Source: Pseudoalteromonas sp. NBT06-2
GTDB taxonomy: Bacteria > Pseudomonadota > Gammaproteobacteria > Enterobacterales > Alteromonadaceae
DNA length: 39,783 bases
Direction of reading: 5' to 3'
Assembly (NCBI RefSeq): GCF_002276045.1
Contig: NZ_NQMR01000086.1
Span: forward strand, 1-39,783
Positions 24,287 to 32,161 of this stretch are shown piece by piece. Positions within the stretch are counted from its first letter, which is position 1; every line of letters begins with the position of its first letter. Below the pieces are notes generated by a model. The model was given only the letters and a program-made list of their open reading frames with translations, did not search any database and was not told the origin of the DNA. The position numbers were made by a program, and so were the translations under genes.

Positions 24287-25513
24287 TTAGTTTTTTCTTA
24301 GCCAAAATAAGCTGCCTTCATTGGCTAGCCATGCTTGTTTGCCAAAGCAATCTATATACATGGTTACTTCGCTTTTGTCGCCTGGTTGAAAATATTCACT
24401 CCCTGAGGATACTTTTTCTTGACCTGTAAGTATTTTCATAAAGTGCTTGTTGTCACTTTTTAATTGTTTTTTTACTTTTTGCGCTGCTTTACTATCGCCT
24501 TGCTGAACAAATAACCTCAGTGCTTTAGTTGCAGTAAAAGTTAAAAATTCATCAGGGAATGCTTGTTCTAATTTTTGCTGTTGCTCCCAATTTTTTGTAA
24601 TACACAATAAGTTTGTTAAGGTGTATCGTATGCCTTGATTATCATTGGGGTTTAGCGTTAAAAGGGTTTGCATGTGTTTAATGGCATTATCGTATTGTTT
24701 GTATTTTGCACAAACATAGGCTCTATGAGCACACAATAGCATATAAGATTGCGTTTCGGGCATTAACCAAAATAAACCCGTATTTTGTTTTATAAATTGT
24801 TTCGTTATATGAAGTCGTTCTATTTCATCAATCATATCATCTAATATAGGCAGTACTGCTAAACTTTCATCTGCCAATATTATATTTAACATTTCTTCTA
24901 TTTCGCTTGTTTCTTCGTCAAATGGCTCAACTAAATCGTCCATTTCAAAATAGTCGTTATTTGTAAACCAAGCATCTTGTTCAAATTCATTTAATTTAAA
25001 ATGCGCATTATGTATTTGGATACTCAAATTGCGTTTTCTTTCATGTAAAAAATGTTCAAACATATCTTCAGGCACAGCTAATTGTTGCTTTGCATTATCT
25101 AAGCTGGTAAAAGTTATTAAGCCATCTTTTAAAACACTTAATATTTGCTTGTGCTCTTTTTTGAGTTTACTTTTATTTATTTGTGTTAAACCTAATAACG
25201 CCCCATTACACCATTGAACTAAAGCAGAATCTGGTTGTAAACTAGCTAAGTAATCTTTTTTAGATAATACACATTTTTTTGGTAACTTAAATTGAGCTTG
25301 TTCAAAATCAACTTCTAGTTTGTACATTGTTTGATCAACTAACTTTTGTGCCTGTATTTGATGCTCAGGTGTTAATACTTTAAAAAGATGTTTAACTAAT
25401 TTATCAAAGTTATATTCTTGCGGAGAAAACACCAGCCCACAAATGTAGCCCTGTACAAATTCTAATGTCGTTTGTTTACCACTATATTTTAATAATGCTT
25501 TTAATGTTTTCAT
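24287..25513 (-). CDS. UPF0149/YecA-like N-terminal region with TPR-type helices
   Basis: The N-terminus (LEFVQGYICGLVFSPQEY, then ALVQWCNGALLGL near 105) resembles the two-helix UPF0149/YecA-type fold; an acidic linker (VEPFDEETSEIEEML) follows. The middle to C-terminal part has TPR-like helices (AHRAYVCAKYKQYDNAIKHM). The last 40 residues contain GSEYFQPGDKSEVTMYI. Probably a cytoplasmic protein-interaction protein; no catalytic motif is visible. The open frame extends to a TTG at 25534, but the ATG at 25513 (MKTLKALLKYSG) is the more likely start. Its last bases lie against the DUF998 fragment. Confidence 0.55.
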   Translation of the reverse strand: MKTLKALLKYSGKQTTLEFVQGYICGLVFSPQEYNFDKLVKHLFKVLTPEHQIQAQKLVDQTMYKLEVDFEQAQFKLPKKCVLSKKDYLASLQPDSALVQWCNGALLGLTQINKSKLKKEHKQILSVLKDGLITFTSLDNAKQQLAVPEDMFEHFLHERKRNLSIQIHNAHFKLNEFEQDAWFTNNDYFEMDDLVEPFDEETSEIEEMLNIILADESLAVLPILDDMIDEIERLHITKQFIKQNTGLFWLMPETQSYMLLCAHRAYVCAKYKQYDNAIKHMQTLLTLNPNDNQGIRYTLTNLLCITKNWEQQQKLEQAFPDEFLTFTATKALRLFVQQGDSKAAQKVKKQLKSDNKHFMKILTGQEKVSSGSEYFQPGDKSEVTMYIDCFGKQAWLANEGSLFWLRKN

Positions 25514-25566
25514 ATTTTTGTATTCGCTAACCAATTAATAGTTGAAATATTTTTAATATAAATGAT

Positions 25567-25690
25567 TATACCCAAACCACTTCAAGATGCAGGATTCAGA
25601 TCTATCTGAGTGAGCCCAATTCAAGGCGTGTTGATGCAAAAAGTAGCCACCTTTCAACGCAACGATGAAGTGGGTTTGTTCAGAAGCTCC
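25567..25690. mobile_element. MITE-like element, copy B (left half only)
   Basis: Starts with TATACCCAAACCACTTCAAG, a 33-base end that is the exact inverse complement of the right ends of copies A and C. It continues with CTGAGTGAGCCCAATTCAAG, shared with copy C (about 37038-37070). The homology fades after about 25690 and no right terminal repeat is found, so the copy is truncated. It lies about 115 bases downstream of luxB (in luxB's reading direction). Confidence 0.65.
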
Positions 25691-25757
25691 TCCTTTTCGA
25701 GTCGACAAATGTAATAAAGGCGATGCATAAAATGTGTCGTTAAGTCATTTTTAACAA

Positions 25758-25788
25758 ATTTTATCGCAACGCAGTTGGCCACTTATCG
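25758..25788 (-). repeat. 31-bp dispersed repeat, copy 1
   Basis: Read on the minus strand it matches 32114-32144 of the plus strand at 27 of 31 positions (core CGATAAG-GGCCA-CTGCGTTG-GATAA). It lies between luxB and MITE copy B, with GCCCTACGGGG just beside it. Origin unknown. Confidence 0.55.
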
Positions 25789-25805
25789 TTTTGCCCTACG
25801 GGGTT

Positions 25806-26783
25806 TTATAGAGCAGGATTAATCGGTTGATTAATCATATTAATTACTTTAACAACATCATCATGATTCTTCATTGATTCAAAAGACAGTAATACATTTT
25901 TTGAACCTGTACGCTCTAATGCATTTAATGATGATTCATAGTAATCATTATCAGTACCAATTGCATGTTGGCTAATAAGTTCAGCAATTTTTTGTTGTTG
26001 ATTTAGATGTGGATATACTTCAGCAATATAACTTGCTAAATATTCTGTTGCTTCTTGATGAGCAACATTACAATCATCATTTAAATTTACAAGCAATGGG
26101 AATTGATGCTCAACATTAGATACGTCAACATTATGCTGTGCTGCAACTTCTAAATAACGTTTATAAAAAATCTCTTTATCTTCAAGGCTGTCACTCCAAC
26201 GATATGTCAGTGGAAGCGCTTTTTTAGCTGCCCATTCAACAATATTCACACTAGAAGCCAAAATGTATTGCTTCATATTCTCTTTACTCAAGCAATGAGG
26301 GTTTATAGAGATGCGAGGAAAGTTATAAAAATCATTATTCGCTTGACAATAGTTAGTTGTGATTGCTTCATTTATGATGTCATAACAAGCTTCAAATTGC
26401 AGGTGCTGTGAATCACGTTGACGTTTAAAAAAATCCATCTCAAAATCATTAACACAATCACTTAAACCTAGAATAAAGCGACTATCTGACATTTGATCAA
26501 GCAAACTTGCTTCTTCTGCAATACGAACAGGGTGATGTGTTGTAATGACTTGATTTAAAGAGCCTATATGTAAACGTTCGGTTAGTCCTAGCAAAAATCC
26601 CGCTGCTGTCATTGGTGCGCCAACAATACCATTTTTAGTAAAGTGGTGCTCGTTTACTAAAACAGTTGTAAAGTTTTTATAATCTTTATCAACTAAAGAG
26701 ACAGTATTGATCATATTATCTAAAACTGTTTCTGACGATGTATTTTCTGGCTGAAAGTTGAGGAAGAATAATCCAAAATTCAT
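25806..26783 (-). CDS. luxB: Bacterial luciferase beta chain (alkanal monooxygenase beta)
   Basis: A 325-residue TIM-barrel flavin monooxygenase subunit collinear with LuxB of luminous Vibrionaceae. Diagnostic stretches are MNFGLFFLNFQPE, NEHHFTKNGIVGAP, GSLNQVITTHHPVRIAEEAS, LLDQMSDSRFILGLSDC and the C-terminal SKNVLLSFESM. From memory these match the A. fischeri-type beta chain most closely. LuxB supports folding and catalysis of LuxA but carries no active site of its own, and is shorter because it lacks LuxA's mobile loop, as here. AAGGA precedes the ATG by 7 bases; the gene follows luxA after 44 bases, so one transcript is expected. No luxE or luxG follows; instead there are repeats and a convergent-independent housekeeping-like gene. 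Confidence 0.94.
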   Translation of the reverse strand: MNFGLFFLNFQPENTSSETVLDNMINTVSLVDKDYKNFTTVLVNEHHFTKNGIVGAPMTAAGFLLGLTERLHIGSLNQVITTHHPVRIAEEASLLDQMSDSRFILGLSDCVNDFEMDFFKRQRDSQHLQFEACYDIINEAITTNYCQANNDFYNFPRISINPHCLSKENMKQYILASSVNIVEWAAKKALPLTYRWSDSLEDKEIFYKRYLEVAAQHNVDVSNVEHQFPLLVNLNDDCNVAHQEATEYLASYIAEVYPHLNQQQKIAELISQHAIGTDNDYYESSLNALERTGSKNVLLSFESMKNHDDVVKVINMINQPINPAL

Positions 26784-26827
26784 GTTACATTCCTTATATA
26801 TTATTAATTAAAGTTAATCTAGGTGAC

Positions 26828-27901
26828 TTATTTTGGATCTTTTAAAAATGGTGCAACTTGCATCATAAAACGTTTCATCGAGGCAATGATTTCTTCCTCT
26901 GAACCATTTGCTTCGAAAGCAAGGGTAATATTTGTAATTCCTGTTGCATCAATATCACGTTGAATAATTTCGATACATTTTTCAGGTGTACCTACAGGGT
27001 TTAAATCGTGGCTATAGTCCATCCGACGTTTAGTATTAGTGTGTCCTTGCAGAACAAAATCTTTCCATTGACCTTTATGATAATCATAACCACGAGTCTG
27101 GTTACTTTCACTAAAGATATTGGTCGCATTTACGTATGAATCATACAAATTACCCAAAAACTCACGGCACACATCTTCAGCTTTTTTGCCATCTTCATCT
27201 ACAGAACAGATGAAAGTCATACTGTGGTCAACGTTTTTAATGTACTCATCACTATAGCCGCAGTCTCTAGCAACGGCATTATAAAGCTCCATCTGTGCTT
27301 TCTTTTCACTCGTTGTAATAATCCAGCTAAGAACCATAGGTAAACCTCGCTCAGCAAGCCAAGTTGTTGTTACTGCTGATTCCGCAACCATACATGTTGG
27401 AATTTTATCTAAATACGCCTCTGGGTAAACATTTACATCTGGGAACTCGATATGTTTACCATCAGTATGAAGTGTACCCGCTTTTGTACCATCCATAATC
27501 ATTGTATGAAAATCTTCATTGATGGCACGAGAATCTTCCATTGTTACACCAAAAACGCGGAAATCTTTATGGTAAATACCGCGTTCAACACCAAACTTAA
27601 AACGACCTTTTGACATTTGATCTAAAAGCAATAAATCTTCCGCCTGACGTGCAGGGTGTGCTGTTGGCAGTACAATTCCCATAGTACCCACATTTAATTT
27701 TGTGGTTCTACCAAGCAAGTTAGCACAAGCAACAAAAAGATTACCTGTTAGTCCAAATTCAGTAAAATGATGCTCTTGAGTCCAGTAAGTATCAAAATTA
27801 AGCTCTTCTGATGCAACGCCTAAACGCACAAAGCGATCCATTACTTCTTTATGCGACTCGCCTGGCGGCTGGTACGAAAAACAAATACTGCCAAATTTCA
27901 T
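26828..27901 (-). CDS. luxA: Bacterial luciferase alpha chain (alkanal monooxygenase alpha)
   Basis: Catalytic subunit of the FMNH2/O2/long-chain-aldehyde luciferase. At 357 residues it aligns along its length with LuxA. Catalytic His44 is present (EHHFTEFG, E43-H44-H45). The flavin phosphate-binding region is kept (R107; AESAVTT, 173-179), as is the mobile-loop region (GQWKDFVLQGH, NTKRRMDYSH, NPVGTPE) and the C-terminal EANGSEEEIIASM. Position 106 (Cys in V. harveyi, Val in A. fischeri as I recall) is Glu. Compared with A. fischeri LuxA there is a small insertion near residue 213 (CGYSDEYIKNVDH). AAGGA stands 8 bases before ATG. No luxCDE genes for aldehyde synthesis are in the window, so substrate supply must come from elsewhere or the enzyme has another aldehyde-oxidising role. 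Confidence 0.96.
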   Translation of the reverse strand: MKFGSICFSYQPPGESHKEVMDRFVRLGVASEELNFDTYWTQEHHFTEFGLTGNLFVACANLLGRTTKLNVGTMGIVLPTAHPARQAEDLLLLDQMSKGRFKFGVERGIYHKDFRVFGVTMEDSRAINEDFHTMIMDGTKAGTLHTDGKHIEFPDVNVYPEAYLDKIPTCMVAESAVTTTWLAERGLPMVLSWIITTSEKKAQMELYNAVARDCGYSDEYIKNVDHSMTFICSVDEDGKKAEDVCREFLGNLYDSYVNATNIFSESNQTRGYDYHKGQWKDFVLQGHTNTKRRMDYSHDLNPVGTPEKCIEIIQRDIDATGITNITLAFEANGSEEEIIASMKRFMMQVAPFLKDPK

Positions 27902-28009
27902 AATATATTCCTTTTTTTTGGTTTGTGTGTAAATTATTCTAATGCAATGTTAATCAGTAACTTTTAATTCTATTTTTTATATCAATCGTATTTGCTCTCC
28001 AATAAGGTA

Positions 28010-28030
28010 AAAGGGATTAATTAACCCTTT
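28010..28030 (-). terminator. Weak hairpin between the GNAT-like gene and luxA
   Basis: AAAGGG and CCCTTT flank a 9-base A/T loop (TTAATTAAT on the minus strand), starting about 9 bases after the upstream stop codon and followed by TT. The stem is only 6 base pairs, so it might attenuate rather than end transcription into luxA. Confidence 0.4.
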
Positions 28031-28038
28031 AATGCAAA

Positions 28039-28614
28039 CTATATTTTTGGTTGTTTTTTTATTAAATTTAACCGTTTTTTTAATGGATCTATTAACCAGT
28101 ATTTATAAATAACTAACAAAGCTTGTATTGGAATGTAATACCTTTTTGCATAAAAAATACAAATATAATCAGTGTTTTTTATTGGCCCTTCATATACTTT
28201 GTTTGGAAAAATAATAGATTGCAGTTTTGCAACTTTTGGATGTTTAGCGCCACTGATAATAAATTGCTTATTACTTTTAGCCATATCGTATAAAGACCAT
28301 AAATATATTATGCCCTTATAAAAATTGCTCACTTCACCTTTAACCCAAAGTCCGCCAGTTTCAATTACATCATTTGCTTTAGAAACTACAAAATGTGACT
28401 TACCGCTAGCTGGAATATCATCAAAATACCTTATTGGTTGCTGGCTATTGAGTGTATATCCCCCCAGCATAGCCCCATCGTTATTTTTAAATACCCGCAC
28501 TATAGACACGCGTTTAAAGTGCGCAAGCGGTGTATTATTGCCTGATGCATCACAGTAATGTTTAGCAAAGAGTGCGAAGTCTTTATCTTCTGAGATTATA
28601 TTTGTTTTTAACAT
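28039..28614 (-). CDS. Small GNAT-like protein of unknown function
   Basis: A 191-residue protein not assigned to a family with certainty. The order of a strand pair (GAMLGGYTLN; PIRYFDDIP), a central VIETGGLWVKGEVSNFYKGI, a helix (LWSLYDMAKS) and FIISGAKHPKV resembles an acyl-CoA N-acyltransferase (GNAT) or autoinducer-synthase-like fold, but no clear acyl-CoA pyrophosphate loop (Q/RxxGxG/A) is visible. The C-terminus has a hydrophobic stretch (IPIQALLVIYKYWLI) followed by basic residues, suggesting membrane association. Its start overlaps the flavoenzyme's end by 7 bases, so the two work together. luxA follows after 137 bases. Confidence 0.45.
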   Translation of the reverse strand: MLKTNIISEDKDFALFAKHYCDASGNNTPLAHFKRVSIVRVFKNNDGAMLGGYTLNSQQPIRYFDDIPASGKSHFVVSKANDVIETGGLWVKGEVSNFYKGIIYLWSLYDMAKSNKQFIISGAKHPKVAKLQSIIFPNKVYEGPIKNTDYICIFYAKRYYIPIQALLVIYKYWLIDPLKKRLNLIKKQPKI

Positions 28615-30197
28615 AACCCTCTCTCAAGTTTTGCTTGATATCTACCAGGATTAATTAAGTTAGCAGGATCGAGTGCATGTTTAATTTTACTTTTTATAAT
28701 TAAAGCATCTTGCTCTAATTCATTTGCAATATAAAATGGCATTTCATCAACTGAGCGTCTATAACATTGCCATTTGTTTTTTGTATATAACTCGCGTAAT
28801 TGCTGTATAAGTGCTTTAGCTCTTATTTTTTCATGCTGATTTGTCGTATCGTAATAAAGGCTAATTATAGCTTGGCATAGGTGTGCTGTAATTGAAGTTA
28901 ATGTGATCCCAAATTCAAAACCATAATTATTAAACAGCACTTGCGTTTCGTTTACACATTTATTTACTTCTTCGCCTATCATTGGCAGTGCTGGCGCTAT
29001 CCAATAAAAACCACAGTTCTCATCTATAGGATCTCTATTTTCGTCTTTTTGTTTTACTTTATTTCGCCAGTAACACCCCTTTATAGCCATAGGATCTGGG
29101 TTGCCTTCAAACATCACCATGGCGCGTTTAAATTTGCTAATTTTGTCTTGAAAATGATTAAATCGATTAATGTTTTTTAAATAAGGCGCTACATTTTTCA
29201 ACATAGAATCAATATTAATTAATGTGTCTAAACTGATCGTTTTTACATCTGCTATTTTACATAACGCTTGCTTTATTCTTTTTGACTTTGCTTTTGCAAC
29301 TTTAGGATCGCCAGATACAATAAATGCAGCTGTCCAAGGCATAATATCATTGTCTTTTTGTAACTTAATTAAATCTTCAACTTTTGGTCCTGAATTTGGA
29401 TCCCAATTATAAAAATCAAACTGACTTATCATCGAAATCATGCGATAGTTGTTGCCGATATGCGGTAACGTATCAACAGTGTGTTCTGCTTTTAACCTAC
29501 GGATAATATCTATATAATTCCCTATATCATCAACGTTTTTTAGTCTTACTAAACAGCGTAAACTTTGTTGTTGTCGTAATGCTAATTCAAAACGAATTTT
29601 TGTTACTACTGCAATATTATTTTGCGTAAATAATTCTGTCAGCCCTGCCGCATGCCCCGCTCTACCGATATATCTTGGTGATGTATCTAAAGATTTTGTT
29701 TCACCATTGGCTAGTATGCATTGCGTAATTGTGAAGTTTCGGCTTCTATAGCCTTGACCTCCATGACCAAAACCGCGCTCTAGCACATTGCCCATTATAC
29801 TTGTTTGAGGGCCAGCCCCTGTACAATCTAGCATCCACGGAGAATCAGCTAAATAATCAGCTAATTGTCCTTGTGTCACTCCGGGCTCTATTTCAACAAC
29901 ACCCAATTGCGTATCAAAATGGTGTATTTTATTTAATAAACTCATATCTATAAGTAAATTATCATCAAAAACAGGTGATGCCTTACCATAACCCCAATTT
30001 TTTCCTGTACTTACTACATAAAATGGTTTTGACAATTTATTACAGTTTTTAATAATTTTTATCAGTTCTTGCGTAGTTTGAGGTTGCTCTACCCCTAAAA
30101 TTTGTTTTTTAAAATTAATGAGTCCACTTTTTTGATAATCTTTAGGGGGTTTATTACACGAAGTTTCTTCAGTGGTTTCAAAAATATTAAACGACAT
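28608..30197 (-). CDS. VAO/4-cresol-dehydrogenase-type FAD-linked oxidase
   Basis: A vanillyl-alcohol-oxidase/PCMH-type flavoenzyme. The N-terminal FAD domain includes YVVSTGKNWGYGKASPVFDD (the GxNxGYG motif of 4-cresol dehydrogenase relatives), VVEIEPGVTQGQLADYL and SIMGNVLERGFGHGGQGYRS. The middle is the cap/substrate domain, and the C-terminus ends DPANLINPGRY as usual for this family. At 529 residues it is full length. Members oxidise phenolic or other alcohols and amines; no residue for covalent FAD attachment could be assigned. It is the first gene of an operon with the GNAT-like protein, and possibly luxAB. No secretion signal is seen, so it should act in the cytoplasm or at the inner membrane face. 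Confidence 0.8.
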   Translation of the reverse strand: MSFNIFETTEETSCNKPPKDYQKSGLINFKKQILGVEQPQTTQELIKIIKNCNKLSKPFYVVSTGKNWGYGKASPVFDDNLLIDMSLLNKIHHFDTQLGVVEIEPGVTQGQLADYLADSPWMLDCTGAGPQTSIMGNVLERGFGHGGQGYRSRNFTITQCILANGETKSLDTSPRYIGRAGHAAGLTELFTQNNIAVVTKIRFELALRQQQSLRCLVRLKNVDDIGNYIDIIRRLKAEHTVDTLPHIGNNYRMISMISQFDFYNWDPNSGPKVEDLIKLQKDNDIMPWTAAFIVSGDPKVAKAKSKRIKQALCKIADVKTISLDTLINIDSMLKNVAPYLKNINRFNHFQDKISKFKRAMVMFEGNPDPMAIKGCYWRNKVKQKDENRDPIDENCGFYWIAPALPMIGEEVNKCVNETQVLFNNYGFEFGITLTSITAHLCQAIISLYYDTTNQHEKIRAKALIQQLRELYTKNKWQCYRRSVDEMPFYIANELEQDALIIKSKIKHALDPANLINPGRYQAKLERGLC

Positions 30198-30374
30198 AAC
30201 TCATACCATAAAATAAAAGCTCTATTATACCCCTTTTATCAAGTTCCCAAAATAGTAACTTATTGTTATTTTTGTTTATACTGATTAAAATATCAGCATA
30301 AACTCTGCTTTATTTGATTTGAGCCCATTAAATAAGCTATATATTAACTATCTTGTTATTATTTTAGTAAACAC

Positions 30375-31430
30375 ATGTTTCTATTAAGCCTTTATTTGTT
30401 TATTGCTTTGTTTTTTTCATTTCTATGCTCTATTGCTGAATCTGTTTTATTAAGCATAACTTGGGTGCATATTGCTTTTATGGAAAATAATAAAAAGCCA
30501 TCAGGCAAGATATTTCGAACTTTAAAAGAAGATATTAATAAACCCCTTGCAGCTATTTTAACGCTTAATACCATAGCGCATACTGTTGGTGCTGCAGGAG
30601 TTGGCGCACAGGCAAGTATTGTATTTGGTGAGTCTTATTTAGGGTTAGTATCAGCTATTCTGACTCTTTTGATATTATTTTTTTCAGAGATCATCCCTAA
30701 AACACTTGGTGCAACTTATTGGAAAACACTGGCTCCTATAACAGCTTATGTACTTAAATTTTTAGTGTGGGCTTTATATCCTATGATAAAAATATCTGAG
30801 TTTATTACGCATCGTATGGTTAAAAAAAATGAACCTATTGGATTTAATCGTAATGAGTTCCACATAATGGCTCAATTAAGTGCGCGTAATGGGCATTTAG
30901 ATAAAGAAGAAGCCACTATTTTACAAAATTTGCTTTTACTTCAAACTATTAAGATTGAAGATACAATGACGCCTAGTACAGTAATGTTTACTCACCCACA
31001 ATCAACTAAGGTTGAGCAATTTTTTCATAAACATCAAAAAAATAGGTTTTCTAGAATACCCATTTATGACACTCACCCAGATGAAATTATCGGTTTTGTG
31101 CTTCGTACAGATTTATTACTTGCGCAAGCTAGGGGTAACACACATTCGAATTTGAGCAATTACATTAGACTAATGCCAACATTATTAGATGTTATGACCC
31201 TATCACATGCCATGAAAGAATTATTAACCGTAAAGTCTCATATTGCTTTAATCGTCAATGAATATGGTACTGTACGCGGTATCTTAACCTTGGAAGATAT
31301 TTTAGAAACTTTAATAGGTCATGAAATTGTTGATGAAGGTGATAAAGAAGTTGATATGCAAAAACTAGCTAAACGGTTGTGGAAATCTAAAGCAAAAAAA
31401 TATGGTATTGATATTAATAACGATCAATAA
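30375..31430 (+). CDS. CNNM/HlyC-CorC-type membrane protein with CBS pair
   Basis: The N-terminal DUF21/CNNM domain has four hydrophobic segments (about 1-22, 55-80, 88-108, 115-140) and the family core SFLCSIAESVLLS and SEIIPKTLG. A CBS-domain pair spans about 180-310 (EDTMTPSTVMF, FSRIPIYD, GFVLRTDLL, IALIVNEYGTVRGILTLEDILETLIG). The usual extra C-terminal CorC_HlyC domain is missing, as in short members. Family members are linked to Mg2+/Na+ transport and divalent-ion homeostasis, with CBS domains binding Mg-ATP. It starts at ATG 30375, divergent from the flavoenzyme operon. Confidence 0.88.
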   Translation: MFLLSLYLFIALFFSFLCSIAESVLLSITWVHIAFMENNKKPSGKIFRTLKEDINKPLAAILTLNTIAHTVGAAGVGAQASIVFGESYLGLVSAILTLLILFFSEIIPKTLGATYWKTLAPITAYVLKFLVWALYPMIKISEFITHRMVKKNEPIGFNRNEFHIMAQLSARNGHLDKEEATILQNLLLLQTIKIEDTMTPSTVMFTHPQSTKVEQFFHKHQKNRFSRIPIYDTHPDEIIGFVLRTDLLLAQARGNTHSNLSNYIRLMPTLLDVMTLSHAMKELLTVKSHIALIVNEYGTVRGILTLEDILETLIGHEIVDEGDKEVDMQKLAKRLWKSKAKKYGIDINNDQ

Positions 31431-31480
31431 TTTTTTAGTATCTGATACCACATGTGTTAAAACGATAATTTTTAACAATT

Positions 31481-31543
31481 CCAGTTTATTTACCGAGTTT
31501 GGCCTAGCATTCTAATATTATACCATTTCCGTTAATAAACTGG
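31481..31543. repeat. Perfect 10-bp inverted repeat between genes
   Basis: CCAGTTTATT (31481-31490) and AATAAACTGG (31534-31543) are perfect inverse complements with 43 bases between, located between the CNNM stop and the DUF3565 gene. It may be a small palindromic repeat or weak terminator. Confidence 0.45.
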
Positions 31544-31609
31544 TCAATCAGCCAGAATTCAAAGCGCTTATTGGTATTGTCTATTTGATGTATTTAAAGT
31601 GAAAAATAA

Positions 31610-31909
31610 ATGAAACAACCTATTGTGGGTTATCACAAAGATGATGAAGATCATTGGGTCGCTAAATTAGCTTGCGGACATAATCAGCATGTTCGTCATA
31701 ATCCTCCTTGGACTTTAAGACCTTGGGTGATAACAGATGCTGGCCGAAATGAAATGTTAGGATTTAAATTAGGCTGTGTAAAATGTGATGAGAAAGCGCC
31801 TAGAGCACCGGTTAGTTTAAAATATGAACATCAGAATGGTCCAAAAATCACACAGGCTAGGCGTATTAGTGAATGGAATAGTGGGCTATTTCGAGCTGAT
31901 ACAACGTAG
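31610..31909 (+). CDS. DUF3565-family small Cys/His-rich protein
   Basis: A 99-residue protein matching DUF3565: GYHKDDEDHWVAKLACGHNQ, VRHNPPWTLRPWV and the C-terminal LGCVKCDEKAP. The conserved CGH...H and CxxC residues suggest a small metal (zinc) binding fold. Function of the family is unknown. It stands alone between two repeat-containing gaps. Confidence 0.82.
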   Translation: MKQPIVGYHKDDEDHWVAKLACGHNQHVRHNPPWTLRPWVITDAGRNEMLGFKLGCVKCDEKAPRAPVSLKYEHQNGPKITQARRISEWNSGLFRADTT

Positions 31910-31938
31910 CATGTGTGATTTTTGGCCACTCCCTGCGG

Positions 31939-32036
31939 GCGAGGCTAAAATTTCCGTATACTGCGTTAAATTTTCTTGATGGAGAATAACTAGACCTACA
32001 AAAATTTTCCTAGTCTACGAAAATTTTGGCTCTCGC
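31939..32036. repeat. Imperfect inverted-repeat element with internal hairpins
   Basis: GCGAGGCTAAAATTT (31939-31953) is repeated inverted at 32020-32036 as AAAATTTTGGCTCTCGC. The interior contains further near-complementary AAAATTTT blocks. This non-coding 250-base gap (31910-32161) also holds a 31-bp dispersed repeat. It is likely a palindromic intergenic repeat unit. Confidence 0.5.
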
Positions 32037-32113
32037 TGGTGACTATATTTTAAACTGTTCGGTGCTCTAGAGATTGGGTCGATAATATCTACCCAATCCC
32101 CCCTAAAGTAACA

Positions 32114-32144
32114 CGATAAGCGGCCACCTGCGTTGTGATAAGAT
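32114..32144 (+). repeat. 31-bp dispersed repeat, copy 2
   Basis: Plus-strand copy of the repeat found inverted at 25758-25788 (27 of 31 bases equal by eye), 17 bases from the end of yqhD. The sequence beyond the 31 bases is only weakly alike. Confidence 0.55.
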
Positions 32145-32161
32145 ATTTACTGAAATCGTAA

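Noticed and set aside
24124..24429. Open reading frame of 101 codons on the plus strand
   Set aside because: It runs from the MITE right end through the DUF998 fragment into the antisense of the UPF0149/TPR-like gene; a chance fusion, and a near-identical frame starts in MITE copy C at 37215.
25806..27901. Generic LLM-family F420/FMN monooxygenases rather than luciferase
   Set aside because: The two genes match LuxA and LuxB along their whole length, including the LuxA-only mobile loop, which generic family members lack.
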